The notes: generated from the sequence alone by a model not told the origin. A stretch of DNA of 64,000 nucleotides from Bhargavaea changchunensis (GCF_042665595.1 NZ_JBHTCT010000007.1:1-64000); one strand, 5' to 3'. Numbered from the stretch's first letter, positions 16,715 through 24,765 are shown. Translations and numbers: made by a program.

Positions 16715-17428
16715 ATGCGCGACTTCATCAAAGACGAACGCTATTTTGAGGATTATCTGAACTGGGCGGATGACAGCATTCAACAATTCCAACTGGCGAT
16801 TGAACAAGTAAAACAAGCCCGGGGTGCTGACGATCCCGGTGTTCACAATGGCTATTCCATCTTGAATAACCGATATCTCAAAAAGCTGAGGGCGCTGTAT
16901 TCCGCAGGGCGGCCAATAGAAGAAATCGAAGCACTGATGCCCCCGCTGATCGAATCGATGGAGAAAACGTGGATCGTCAGAGATGTTGAACAGATGCTTT
17001 GGGTGCTCTCCGTTGGTGTCATGCTGGAGATGGAGAACGAGTTATTCAGCCGACTCGTAGACCTGGTGAGGAAGCATGACCTTCAAAATCCTATCATTGA
17101 GTTGGTGATCCAAGGCAGTTCAACACCCGAAGGTTCAGCAAGGGTTGAAGTTCCCTACGACAGACTTCTTGATGTCATTAAAAGCGGTAACAAACAAGCG
17201 CAGCCAGAGATATTAAAAGAATACCTAGAGAAGTACTGGTATGACGGCAACAAGCATGCCGGCTGGCATGATACCCATAACCACCGGGATGCTATTTACT
17301 GTGGGTATTGGAGCTTTGAAAGCGGGGCTGTAGTGAAGATTTTGGGAATCGATGATAGCAGCATGAAGGGTGTTCCATATTATCCTTATGACCTGGTCCA
17401 CTACAAGAAGGCTTCATGCAACGGGTAA
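16715..17428 (+). CDS. PoNi-type immunity protein 7 (divergent)
   Basis: 237 residues; AGGAGGGATG is ideally placed before the ATG. The most divergent copy: shortened middle (MEKTWIVRDVEQMLWVLSVG lacks the YDYYLETVW stretch), GAVVKILGIDDSSMKGVPYY and DLVHYKK at the end. The C-terminal GWHDTHNHRDAIYCGYWSFE is still clear. It ends the uninterrupted array; a low-GC insert and a further remnant follow. Confidence 0.85.
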   Translation: MRDFIKDERYFEDYLNWADDSIQQFQLAIEQVKQARGADDPGVHNGYSILNNRYLKKLRALYSAGRPIEEIEALMPPLIESMEKTWIVRDVEQMLWVLSVGVMLEMENELFSRLVDLVRKHDLQNPIIELVIQGSSTPEGSARVEVPYDRLLDVIKSGNKQAQPEILKEYLEKYWYDGNKHAGWHDTHNHRDAIYCGYWSFESGAVVKILGIDDSSMKGVPYYPYDLVHYKKASCNG

Positions 17429-17519
17429 CCCGTTTAGTTGAGTGTACAAACAAATTAGTACAATAAGCAGTAGTTGTTTTAGCATGCATAGGTATTAGCA
17501 AGATATTAACATCATTATC

Positions 17520-17543
17520 AGCATCCAGATGGGTGCTTTTTTT
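17520..17543 (+). terminator. terminator of PoNi array
   Basis: AGCATCC-AGAT-GGGTGCT stem-loop followed by seven T residues, about 90 bases past copy 7. Confidence 0.7.
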
Positions 17544-17705
17544 ATGACTACGTAATGCACATAAAACCGTGCTTGGAAGGACAACTAGGTATGGACAAGC
17601 CAGCAAACCTTCAAGATAATGGGAAAATAAAAAGATATAATCCAAAAATACCCTCAAAGTCACCAAAAACGGGACAGTTCAAAAACAACATTCAGGAGTG
17701 TAGAT

Positions 17706-18311
17706 GTGCCTAATATTGAAGATGTAATTAAAGTACAGGAAGAAGTATCCGCTCTTTCTAATGCACCACTTGCTATAATCGCAGGAGCGATCTGGATTTT
17801 CATAACCGTTGCATTTATTGTTTTTTTATTTAAAGAGAAAAAAGCCCTTTCTCTGAAAGGTTGGATTTATAGCTTCTCTTTCTTAGTTATTTTATTTGCT
17901 GTTACAGGTTATTTAACCTACACAATAAAAGAATATAATTTCTCTATGAATGAAGAGAAATGGGAAGAAAATTATTTGAATGCTTACATTGAGTCGTTGC
18001 CAGAAACAAAAGAAAACATAGAGGACTTTTCTCAGGTTTTAAATAATGATGATGAAAATACGATTAAATCTATATATATGAACAAGGGTACACAACCGAT
18101 AGTAGTCGAAATCTCTAAGAGTCAGGACTTAGACAGTATCAAACAAAAGATGCGTCTCCAAGCAATTGTACAAAAAGAACAGATAGACAAAGCTTATATA
18201 ACTTATAAAACAATTGAGAAAGATATCTCAGACAAATACACCAAAGCTCAATATTACGAAACAGTTTTACATATACCTAGCGATTATAAAGTTATAGTTC
18301 CATCCAAGTAA
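17706..18311 (+). CDS. unknown membrane protein, low GC
   Basis: 201 residues from GTG (AGGAGTG six bases upstream). Two membrane segments lie near residues 20-45 and 53-75 (AIIAGAIWIFITVAFIVFLF and IYSFSFLVILFAVTGYLTY), followed by a charged, probably extracytoplasmic region of about 125 residues. No family recognised. Base composition is distinctly AT-richer than its neighbours. It sits between PoNi 7 and the right PoNi remnant, which points to acquired DNA inserted in the array. It is not an evident toxin or immunity protein. Confidence 0.65.
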   Translation: MPNIEDVIKVQEEVSALSNAPLAIIAGAIWIFITVAFIVFLFKEKKALSLKGWIYSFSFLVILFAVTGYLTYTIKEYNFSMNEEKWEENYLNAYIESLPETKENIEDFSQVLNNDDENTIKSIYMNKGTQPIVVEISKSQDLDSIKQKMRLQAIVQKEQIDKAYITYKTIEKDISDKYTKAQYYETVLHIPSDYKVIVPSK

Positions 18312-18361
18312 TGTACCGCCGGCCCACGGTTTCCACCACGGAACGACCTCCTGGTAGAACA

Positions 18362-18412
18362 CTGAAAGACGTCCCCTATTACCCGTATGACCTGGTCCAC
18401 TACAAAGACTGA
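18362..18412 (+). pseudogene. PoNi immunity gene 3' remnant (right)
   Basis: LKDVPYYPYDLVHYKD plus stop, identical in sense to the array's C-terminal motif, followed by the array-type terminator (18413-18452). No upstream homology: the rest of the gene was lost, probably when the low-GC segment entered. The nearest ending is that of copy 7 (DLVHYKK). Confidence 0.82.
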
Positions 18413-18452
18413 AAGGAAAGCGTCCGCAATGGTCGCTTTCCTTTTTATTCTA
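18413..18452 (+). terminator. terminator after right PoNi remnant
   Basis: GGAAAGCG / CGCTTTCC stem followed by TTTTTATT; third copy of the terminator linked to PoNi gene ends. Confidence 0.7.
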
Positions 18453-18539
18453 GATGTGATTCGTTTGAAAGAAGCATAACTGCGTGTTACGCTATTTTTA
18501 ATTCCGATTAAATAAATCTGTTTTAAAGGAGCTGTCCAA

Positions 18540-19433
18540 ATGCTTAACGTACCTAAGTTTGTAACGACTGAATGGCTTGCGGAAAGATTGGATGATCCTA
18601 ACCTGAGATTGCTGGATGCTACGACCTTCCTGAAACACCCTGAAGAGGGCGGGTATTATGACGTATGGTCGGGTGAGGAAGCATATGAAAAGGGGCATAT
18701 CCCTGGTGCCGTATTTGCTGACCTGCATAAGGAGCTTTCGGACCCGGATGCAGATCTTCCCTTTACCCACCCTTCCCGCGAGAGATTTGTAGAGAAGATC
18801 AGTGAGCTGGGTGTCGGCGAGGGCACTTATGTCGTCGTCTATGACCAGGGGGCGATCGTCAATATCCCTGAAGTCATCGCATCGGATTGGACATCGCGCC
18901 TTGCTTGGCAACTCCAATATGAAGGCTTTGACAATGTTGCGGTTCTCGACGGTGGTTTTCCGAAGTGGAAGGAAGAAGGCCGTCCGGTGACGACAGAGCC
19001 CGGTTCCTATCCAAAAGGGAATTTTACGGGCGAAAGAAGGCCTGAACTGTTTGTCACGAAAGAGGATGTCCTAAAGGCAATCGACGATGAAGATGTTGTC
19101 ATCTTGGATAGTTTATCACCGGAAAGCTATAGCGGAGATGAAATCACTTACGACAGACCCGGTCATATTCCCGGAAGTGTCAACGTATTCTTTGGCGCGC
19201 TTTCCGACCCGGATACAAAAGAACTTTATGACGATGAAAAGCTTCGTGAGATTTTCGGAAGTGTCGGCGCACTCGACCCGGACAAGAAAGTCATCACGTA
19301 TTGCGGCAGCGCCATTGCAGCCACTTGGACCGGAATGATTCTAAATAAACTGGGACAGAAAAATGTATCCGTTTATGACGGTTCACTGACTGAATGGGCC
19401 AACGATCCCTCACTGCCAATGGAAACCAAATAA
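18540..19433 (+). CDS. sulfurtransferase (two rhodanese domains)
   Basis: 297 residues, typical of thiosulfate / 3-mercaptopyruvate sulfurtransferases. Two rhodanese repeats: N-terminal (about 8-135, RLLDATTFLKH, GHIPGAVFADLHKELSD) and catalytic C-terminal (about 160-290). The active-site cysteine lies in ITYCGSAIAATWTG near residue 250. CGSAIAA differs from the commoner CGSGVTA loop, so the preferred sulfur donor is uncertain. These enzymes move sulfane sulfur to cyanide or thiols. AAAGGAG precedes the ATG. It stands alone, with its own terminator shared with the converging nuclease gene. Confidence 0.88.
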   Translation: MLNVPKFVTTEWLAERLDDPNLRLLDATTFLKHPEEGGYYDVWSGEEAYEKGHIPGAVFADLHKELSDPDADLPFTHPSRERFVEKISELGVGEGTYVVVYDQGAIVNIPEVIASDWTSRLAWQLQYEGFDNVAVLDGGFPKWKEEGRPVTTEPGSYPKGNFTGERRPELFVTKEDVLKAIDDEDVVILDSLSPESYSGDEITYDRPGHIPGSVNVFFGALSDPDTKELYDDEKLREIFGSVGALDPDKKVITYCGSAIAATWTGMILNKLGQKNVSVYDGSLTEWANDPSLPMETK

Positions 19434-19470
19434 AAAAAGAAGGCGTCCCGCAATGGGCGCCTTCTCTCTT
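19432..19470. terminator. bidirectional terminator between sulfurtransferase and nuclease
   Basis: AGAAGGCG / CGCCTTCT hairpin with A-run and T-rich sides, between converging genes. Confidence 0.7.
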
Positions 19471-20231
19471 TATATGCCAAGCATTTCCCCCGCCCGCTCC
19501 GGAAAATCAATAAACGGGTTACGGTTTCCCTGAAGCTCCTGGATGGCCGCATTTCTGTGTCTTTCATAAACATCCACAGGATGCTCCTCGTGCCACCTCA
19601 GCAGCAGCTCCAGGTCCATCTTGTCTTCCATCCGAAATCCATCTTTATACCTCACGTCGAAATAGAAGACAGCCCGAGCAACAATTCCTTTCCCATATTC
19701 GGGCTCGAATTTGCCTTCTTCCGCCATTCCGCAGCCGCTCCGGATCTTGTCCGCCTGGAATTCAGGAACATACGACTCGAAATCATGATACGGATAGTTG
19801 CTTCTCATGCTGTTGCAGGCTGGTTCGCAGGCAAACAGATGATGGAGGTCTCCCCTCATCGGCTCTTTTTCATCAAACCAGGATTGGGGCACGACATGCT
19901 CGGTATTGAACATGAGTTTCTCGCTGGCGATGACCCCTCCCTGACGGATTATCTGCAGGAGCTTCAGATCCTGATTGATGGTCTCGATGGGGTCGAGGCT
20001 GGCACCTGAGTACAGGCTCTTCAGCTTGCCGTTTTCCTGCAGGTCCACCCAGGGATAGACGTATTGGTGCGGTGAATAATTCAATGGGCGGGTGTGGGTG
20101 CCGAGGAGCAGCGAGTGAATCTGTTCCGGGAGGTTTTCTTTTCCGAAATCCACTTCGCTGTAGTAGTCCTCCTGCACCTTCAGGTCCTTTTCCGTATCGT
20201 AATAGATTTCATTCCGGATCGAAACGTTCAT
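19470..20231 (-). CDS. endonuclease I-type (His-Me finger) nuclease
   Basis: 253 residues. EndA/endonuclease I signature near residues 105-145: LMFNTEHVVPQSWFDEKEPM, then RGDLHHLFACEPACNSMRSN. The His in TEHVVP is the general base and the downstream Asn/Glu region binds the divalent cation. Most family members are secreted or periplasmic, but no signal peptide is visible, so this enzyme probably acts inside the cell or is released on lysis. Its ATG overlaps the subtilase stop (ATGA), so both come from one message, an uncommon protease-nuclease pairing. Confidence 0.82.
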   Translation of the reverse strand: MNVSIRNEIYYDTEKDLKVQEDYYSEVDFGKENLPEQIHSLLLGTHTRPLNYSPHQYVYPWVDLQENGKLKSLYSGASLDPIETINQDLKLLQIIRQGGVIASEKLMFNTEHVVPQSWFDEKEPMRGDLHHLFACEPACNSMRSNYPYHDFESYVPEFQADKIRSGCGMAEEGKFEPEYGKGIVARAVFYFDVRYKDGFRMEDKMDLELLLRWHEEHPVDVYERHRNAAIQELQGNRNPFIDFPERAGEMLGI

Positions 20232-21187
20232 GAGGCAACAGCGGCTCTGATTTTCTGTTCAAAGATGCCTTCCAGATGTTCCAGAACAGTCAGGTAGACG
20301 AGTCCGTTCCCTTCCAGCTTCGGTGAATTGCCGAGCGGAACCGTCCGCCTGATCAGTTGAGCATACAGCTCAGGTTCTGTAAGCTTTCTTCCGAAATGAC
20401 GGTTTGCATAATCTTTGATCAATGCCAGGGCACCGGAGACGTGCGGGGCGGCCATCGATGTGCCGCTCAAGGTGGCGTATTTCCCATTCAGATAAGTGGA
20501 GAGGATCTCTTCACCGGGTGCCACGCAGTCCACTTCATTGTGGGAGTTCGTGAATTCGGACGGGTCCAGTTCAAGGTTGACCGCCCCGACACTGATCACT
20601 TCGTTGTAGCAGCCGGGAAAGGCGAATTCATCCGTGGAATGGTCGCCGTCCCCTTCATTGCCCGCTGCGCAAACAACGAGAATCCCCTTTCTGATAGCCG
20701 CTTTGACAGCACCATGCAGCTCCGGAACGTCCACCGGTCCGCCGAGGGACATCGAGATGATATCCGCATTTTGCTCGATCGCATAATGGATGCCCTTGAT
20801 GATCCACTCGTATTGACCGGACCCGTTCCGGTTCAGCACCTTCACAATCAGAAGGTCCGCTTCCGGTGCGACCCCGACAACCCCCGCATCGTTTTCCCGG
20901 GCAGCGATCGTTCCGGCCACATGCGTGCCGTGCCCGTTGTAATCCTTATAAATCTCAGGGTTGCTATGATCATCATTTGTGAAATTGCGGCCGCCGATAA
21001 TCCGTTCTTCCAGATCAGGGTGAGTGGTATCACAGCCCGTGTCCAGGACAGCGACTTTCACGCCTTTGCCTTTGGTTTCACTCCAGATCTTTGGCGCCTG
21101 TATCAGCTCAACACCCTTTGGCACTTCCTTGACTGACTCTTCCTGCTGAATCACCGTGTGAGGAATTACGCGAACATCATGCTTCAT
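20228..21187 (-). CDS. intracellular subtilisin-like serine protease
   Basis: 319 residues, S8 family with catalytic Asp (VAVLDTGCD, residue 49), His (NGHGTHVAGT, residue 86) and Ser (LSGTSMAAPHV, about 244). There is no signal peptide. The short N-terminus contains VIPHTV, resembling the LIPY-type inhibitory prosegment of Bacillus intracellular subtilisins. Such proteases turn over cytoplasmic protein in late growth and sporulation. It is the first gene of a two-gene operon with the nuclease, which may mean joint recycling of protein and nucleic acid, or a killing pair (inference). Confidence 0.85.
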   Translation of the reverse strand: MKHDVRVIPHTVIQQEESVKEVPKGVELIQAPKIWSETKGKGVKVAVLDTGCDTTHPDLEERIIGGRNFTNDDHSNPEIYKDYNGHGTHVAGTIAARENDAGVVGVAPEADLLIVKVLNRNGSGQYEWIIKGIHYAIEQNADIISMSLGGPVDVPELHGAVKAAIRKGILVVCAAGNEGDGDHSTDEFAFPGCYNEVISVGAVNLELDPSEFTNSHNEVDCVAPGEEILSTYLNGKYATLSGTSMAAPHVSGALALIKDYANRHFGRKLTEPELYAQLIRRTVPLGNSPKLEGNGLVYLTVLEHLEGIFEQKIRAAVAS

Positions 21188-21536
21188 TTCTTCCCCCTCC
21201 TCTTATGAGATTCAAAAGAAGCCGGCTCTAGGTGTTATTAAATTTTAACAATTAAAAATACTCTTAGATAGAGTCATTCGGACTAAAAATACTATCTCAG
21301 TAATAGAGTTAGTTATGAAACAAAAAAGAAGGCATCCACTTGGATCACCTTCTTCCCGAGTTCCATATTTCGACAACAATCGAGTTCTGGCCTTTCTTCC
21401 CCTACCAATCTATAGGGAAATCAGCCTCTTTGCATACGAAAAGAGAAACAATCCTTATACAAAAATGCTACTTTATTCCTTTGCAGAAAATAATAATAAC
21501 TACTCTTTGCCTAGTAAGTTTTTTATCAGTAAATGG
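21188..21536. other. intergenic region upstream of protease and toxin cassette
   Basis: No gene supported. It holds an AT-rich stretch upstream of the protease, a hairpin with GAAGG/CCTTC arms near 21327-21352, and a block at about 21410-21536 that is duplicated upstream of the second toxin cassette, including a shared ACAAAAATGCTACTTTATTC tract. Confidence 0.5.
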
Positions 21537-21542
21537 TATAAT
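21537..21542 (+). promoter_or_regulatory. extended -10 promoter of toxin 1
   Basis: TGGTATAAT, an extended -10 element (TGnTATAAT), about 66 bases before the toxin ATG; the same element occurs at 24695-24700 in the second cassette. No good -35 hexamer, as is usual with extended -10 promoters. Confidence 0.6.
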
Positions 21543-21608
21543 TTTGGGACAGCGGTACGGTTGCGAAGGGTGGTCTGCCCACTCCCCGCCGAGAGGGGGT
21601 GAGGCCAG

Positions 21609-21692
21609 ATGTCCGTTTATGAGGGACTCATGTTTGCAGTTGCTTTTGCAGCACTGATCGCAACCGTTATGGAAGCGAAACAAAAAAAATGA
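21609..21692 (+). CDS. holin-like type I toxin peptide 1
   Basis: 27-residue peptide, MSVYEGLMFAVAFAALIATV followed by MEAKQKK: one hydrophobic helix and a lysine-rich tail, typical of the putative holin-like toxin family that includes small Bacillus membrane toxins silenced by antisense RNA. GGGGGTGAGG precedes the ATG at seven bases. The coding end converges on an oppositely transcribed RNA gene. Toxicity and membrane insertion are family-based inference. Confidence 0.75.
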   Translation: MSVYEGLMFAVAFAALIATVMEAKQKK

Positions 21693-21735
21693 CCCCCATC
21701 TGAGATAGCCGCTCGATAGTGAGGTCATTTTTTGA
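21683..21735. terminator. bidirectional terminator of toxin/antitoxin pair 1
   Basis: AAAAAATGACC / GGTCATTTTTT outer stem with an inner hairpin; T-run in each direction. Shared by the convergent toxin and antisense transcripts. Confidence 0.7.
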
Positions 21736-21820
21736 TTGATCGTAGCGTCGGGCAGGTCTCAATACCGCACCGTACCGCTGGGCCATCCGGTTGCCGCCGG
21801 ATGGCTTTTATCGTTCTTGT
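21690..21820 (-). ncRNA. candidate antisense antitoxin RNA 1
   Basis: The minus strand has an extended -10, TGGTATACT (box 21828-21833), giving a start near 21820. The RNA would run about 130 nt through a stable hairpin (GCCATCCGG / CCGGATGGC) to a terminator whose stem, AAATGACC / GGTCATTT, is shared with the end of the toxin mRNA. It overlaps the toxin 3' end, as in known Bacillus type I pairs. Confidence 0.65.
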
Positions 21821-21882
21821 CGCCATTAGTATACCACCGATGGCGGCGTTATGAAACGATTCCGTGAAAGCATTCGGACTGC

Positions 21883-21977
21883 GAATTCCCACCTGCAACT
21901 CTTGAGACTTTACCTACGGCTGTTCAGTTCTTACCTAAAGAACTTGAGTAATTACCTACTACGATTGAGGTTTTACG
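21883..21977. repeat. family-A 21-bp iterated-word array, copy 4 (5 units)
   Basis: Units start at 21883, 21904, 21925, 21946 and 21967, exactly 21 bases apart: GAATTCCCACC, GAGACTTTACC, CAGTTCTTACC, GAGTAATTACC, GAGGTTTTACG. The spacers are unrelated. More diverged than the other three family-A arrays but the same unit number. Confidence 0.65.
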
Positions 21978-22210
21978 AATCTATCATGGTAAACTTCTTT
22001 ACAATAGCCTCAAAGGAACCATGATGAAAAAATCCTTAATGAGTCCCCTATCACCATACGCCAAGTCGGCTGATATTATTCAGAACAAGTTCGCTTCTCG
22101 GTGGCTTTAACATCTTTCCGAAATTACAGCGGATGAAGAGCGGCTTCAGTCAACCAATGCAAAATTGGGCATTCTTAGCGCGCACGACGCAGTTACGTGC
22201 AGTACCATGG
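21978..22210. other. intergenic region before T-box promoter
   Basis: Contains a possible 29-codon frame at 22021-22110 (MMKKSLMSPLSPYAKSADII then QNKFASRWL) after AAAGGAACC, with a possible TTGAGG/TAAACT promoter at 21965-21989. Support is too thin to call a gene. Nothing else recognised. Confidence 0.3.
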
Positions 22211-22239
22211 TTGACAAATGGGTGGTTCATCCGTAAATT
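22211..22239 (+). promoter_or_regulatory. promoter of T-box leader
   Basis: TTGACA (22211-22216), 17-base spacer, TAAATT (22234-22239): a near-consensus sigma-A promoter placing the transcript start near 22246. Confidence 0.65.
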
Positions 22240-22245
22240 AAGTCT

Positions 22246-22466
22246 TATACTTTTTCACGATAAAAGATCATCATCTGCCAGCAGACACAGTAGCTTTGAA
22301 TTCCCGCAGAAGAAAGAGATCGGATGGTTGGTGCGAATCCGAGCGGAACCAAAGTGAATTACACCTGCGCCTTTCAGGCGGATTCGAATTGAGTGGGCAA
22401 GCTTTTCTTGTCAATTAGGGTGGTACCGCGAAGCCTCTTCGTCCCTAATACGGAGAAGGGCTTTTT
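22246..22466 (+). promoter_or_regulatory. T-box riboswitch controlling NhaC-type transporter
   Basis: Leader of about 220 nt with the T-box sequence AGGGTGGTACCGCG at 22417-22430, which pairs with the uncharged tRNA acceptor end. A terminator follows (GCCTCTTC ... GAGAAGGGC plus T-run, to about 22467). Stem I has the expected AGAAAGAGATCGG and GGTTGGTGCGAATCC elements. The specifier region reads AAAGTGAATTACACC; taking the codon as UAC (followed by the usual purine) gives tyrosine, which agrees with T-box-linked NhaC proteins annotated as tyrosine transporters. The alternative reading UUA would give leucine. Confidence 0.88.
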
Positions 22467-22511
22467 TTGTGCTCTTTTTCTGAGGCTATCTTGTTACGGG
22501 GAGAGAATGAC

Positions 22512-23885
22512 ATGCTGCAGTCGTCGAAGTTAAAGTTACCGGTTTGGGAAGCGGTTCTGGTTTTGCTGGTGGTTTTCGCATCCATCAGCATCGGAATCAT
22601 CGCGCTTAGCATGAATCCGCATCTGCCCATTATTTTCTCGATCATTTTCCTGATGGTCTATGGGCGGTTAAAGGGCCTTCCCATTCATGAAATTGAAAAG
22701 GGCATGATCAATGGCGCAGCCTCAGGACTTGGCGCTGTCTATATCTTCTTCTTTATCGGGATGCTGATCAGCAGCTGGATGGCGAGTGGCACAATTCCAA
22801 GCCTTATGTTCTACGGTTTTCATCTATTCTCAGATCTGCCGCTGTATTTCGCCGTGTTTGTTGTCACGTCCATTGTCGGTGTGGCGATTGGCAGTGCGTT
22901 CACGACAGCAGCGACCATCGGTGTGGCCTTTATCGGAATGGCCACGGCGCTTGATGCCTCTTTGGCCATTACGGCAGGAGCCATTGTTTCCGGAGCCTTT
23001 TTGGGAGATAAAATGTCCCCTCTTTCGGAAACGACCAACCTCGCTTCCGAAACCGTCGGTGTCCCCCTCTTTGAACATATTAAAAACATGATGTGGACCA
23101 CGATCCCGGCATTTATCATCTCCGCAGTCGTGTTTGTCATCATGTCGCCGGTAAAAGGACAGAACACACAAGAGATCGAAACCTTTTTACAGGCACTCAA
23201 AGAATATAGCCATATTGGCTGGGTCGCCTTTATTCCGTTCATCATTGTCGCCGTTCTTGCGATGATGAAAGTTTCTGCGATCCCGACGTTATCGGCCGGT
23301 ATCGTCAGCAGTGTCGTGATTGCCTTTTTCCAGGATCGCTCCATCACGTTTAAGGAAATGGCTGACATCCTGTTTTCCGGATTCGTCATGGAAAGCAATG
23401 TGGATCAATTGAATTCCGTGCTTTCCGGAGGCGGGATCGAGAGCATGATGTTTTCTATCTCCCTGGTTCTATTGGCGCTTGGCATGGGGGGGCTGTTGTT
23501 CTTGCTGGGGATCATTCCGGCGATTCTCCAGGCAGTCGAAGGGATGCTGACAAGCGCTTTGCGCCTCATTTCTGCCACGGCCTTTACGGCGATCGGCCTG
23601 AATTTCTTTGTCGGTGAACAGTATTTATCGATTCTGATCACAGGAAAAGCGTTTGAAGGACCCTACACCAAGCTGGGTTACAATAAAAAAGCACTATCAA
23701 GAGCGCTGGAGGATGCGGGAACCGTAATCAATCCGCTTGTCCCATGGGGAGTGGCCGGCGTATTTATCGCAGGCGTGCTGGGTGTTCCGACAGTGGAATA
23801 CGTGCCATTTGCGATCTTCTGCCTGCTGTGCCCGATTTTGACGATTTTAAGTGGCCTAACCAAAATCGGTTTGTCCAAACAATAA
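22512..23885 (+). CDS. NhaC-family transporter, probably for an amino acid
   Basis: 457 residues from the ATG at 22512 (GGGGAGAGAATGAC upstream); an in-frame extension to 22467 falls in the leader terminator and is rejected. About 11-12 membrane segments with NhaC hallmarks (GAIVSGAFLGDKMSPLSETT, AFTTAATIGVAFIG). NhaC proteins were first described as Na+/H+ antiporters, but T-box-regulated members are thought to import the amino acid sensed by the leader, here probably tyrosine. Transcription would rise when that tRNA is uncharged. Confidence 0.87.
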   Translation: MLQSSKLKLPVWEAVLVLLVVFASISIGIIALSMNPHLPIIFSIIFLMVYGRLKGLPIHEIEKGMINGAASGLGAVYIFFFIGMLISSWMASGTIPSLMFYGFHLFSDLPLYFAVFVVTSIVGVAIGSAFTTAATIGVAFIGMATALDASLAITAGAIVSGAFLGDKMSPLSETTNLASETVGVPLFEHIKNMMWTTIPAFIISAVVFVIMSPVKGQNTQEIETFLQALKEYSHIGWVAFIPFIIVAVLAMMKVSAIPTLSAGIVSSVVIAFFQDRSITFKEMADILFSGFVMESNVDQLNSVLSGGGIESMMFSISLVLLALGMGGLLFLLGIIPAILQAVEGMLTSALRLISATAFTAIGLNFFVGEQYLSILITGKAFEGPYTKLGYNKKALSRALEDAGTVINPLVPWGVAGVFIAGVLGVPTVEYVPFAIFCLLCPILTILSGLTKIGLSKQ

Positions 23886-23907
23886 TCAATGGCGGGAGGA
23901 CCGGATA

Positions 23908-24423
23908 ATGAGCAGTTGGAAAGACCATATCGCGGTCATGCATCTGGTTAAACAGGAACTGGTGAAGCGGGATAAAGACAAACTTTGGCCGCATCATTTG
24001 CCCGAAGTCGGCGCAACCGAAGAACAGCTGCAGGCTGCCGAGATGGCATTGGGCTTTTCGCTGGATTCTCAGTATCGCGAATTTCTGCTGTACGCCGACG
24101 GTTGGAAAGGTTTTATTCAGACAGTGGACCTGTTCGGATCCGGGCAGTTAACCGGCTCCGGGGTCTTGGATGATGCCATGGCATTTCTTGATTCGGTCGA
24201 GCCGGATGTCTTGGAGTGTAGTGGCGTTGCAAAAGAGCATCTGTTTCCGATTGCCGCGTCATCATTCGACAAGGATCTCTTTGTTATCGCCTTGCAGGGT
24301 TCCCCCGCCCCCGGCACGGTCATCTGGTTTGCCGGAGAGGAGATCGACCGGTTCCAAAATTTCGAGGACTTTTTCCTCGCCATGATCGACTATAACCGAG
24401 AGGAAGTCTTGGCTTTGGGGTAA
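23908..24423 (+). CDS. SMI1/KNR4-family (SUKH) protein
   Basis: 171 residues. SUKH fold signatures: PEVGATEEQLQAAEMALGFS, then YREFLLYADGWKGF, and the acidic C-terminal region FQNFEDFFLAMIDYN. Many bacterial SUKH proteins are immunity proteins against nuclease toxins; others have housekeeping roles. GGGAGG precedes the ATG. It stands 22 bases after the NhaC gene, possibly co-transcribed, and no toxin is adjacent, so an orphan immunity role is only a possibility. Confidence 0.8.
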   Translation: MSSWKDHIAVMHLVKQELVKRDKDKLWPHHLPEVGATEEQLQAAEMALGFSLDSQYREFLLYADGWKGFIQTVDLFGSGQLTGSGVLDDAMAFLDSVEPDVLECSGVAKEHLFPIAASSFDKDLFVIALQGSPAPGTVIWFAGEEIDRFQNFEDFFLAMIDYNREEVLALG

Positions 24424-24483
24424 AGATGAATAAAGATTCGTCTCCCTTACTATTTTTATGACATGCTTACAATAATATTTGAA

Positions 24484-24517
24484 AAGAAGGCGTCCATATT
24501 GGCGCCTTCTTTTTGGG
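24484..24517 (+). terminator. terminator after SMI1/KNR4 gene
   Basis: AGAAGGCG / CGCCTTCT hairpin followed by a T5 run. Confidence 0.7.
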
Positions 24518-24694
24518 TACTGGCCCATTCCACTGATTGTATCCCCGTCTATAAGGAATGTGCTATTTCGTAGGGCAATCAGCATCTCAACAAGCAAAAG
24601 AATAAACAACGATTATACAAAAATGCTACTTTATTCCTTTATATAGAATAGTATTCCCTACTCTTAGCCTAGTAAGTTTTTGATCGACAAATGG

Positions 24695-24700
24695 TATAAT
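24695..24700 (+). promoter_or_regulatory. extended -10 promoter of toxin 2
   Basis: TGGTATAAT in the same position relative to the toxin as in cassette 1; the flanking 150 bases are clearly homologous between the cassettes. Confidence 0.6.
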
Positions 24701-24765
24701 TATAGGACAGCGGTGCGGCTTGCAAAGGTAATCTGCCTACTCCCAGACGAAAGGGGGTGAGGCTT

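Noticed and set aside
22021..22110. 29-codon ORF before the T-box promoter
   Set aside because: Only a moderate RBS and no homologue; kept only as a remark in the intergenic entry.
22467..22511. Upstream start of the NhaC gene
   Set aside because: It falls in the T-box terminator T-run, and a good RBS lies before 22512.
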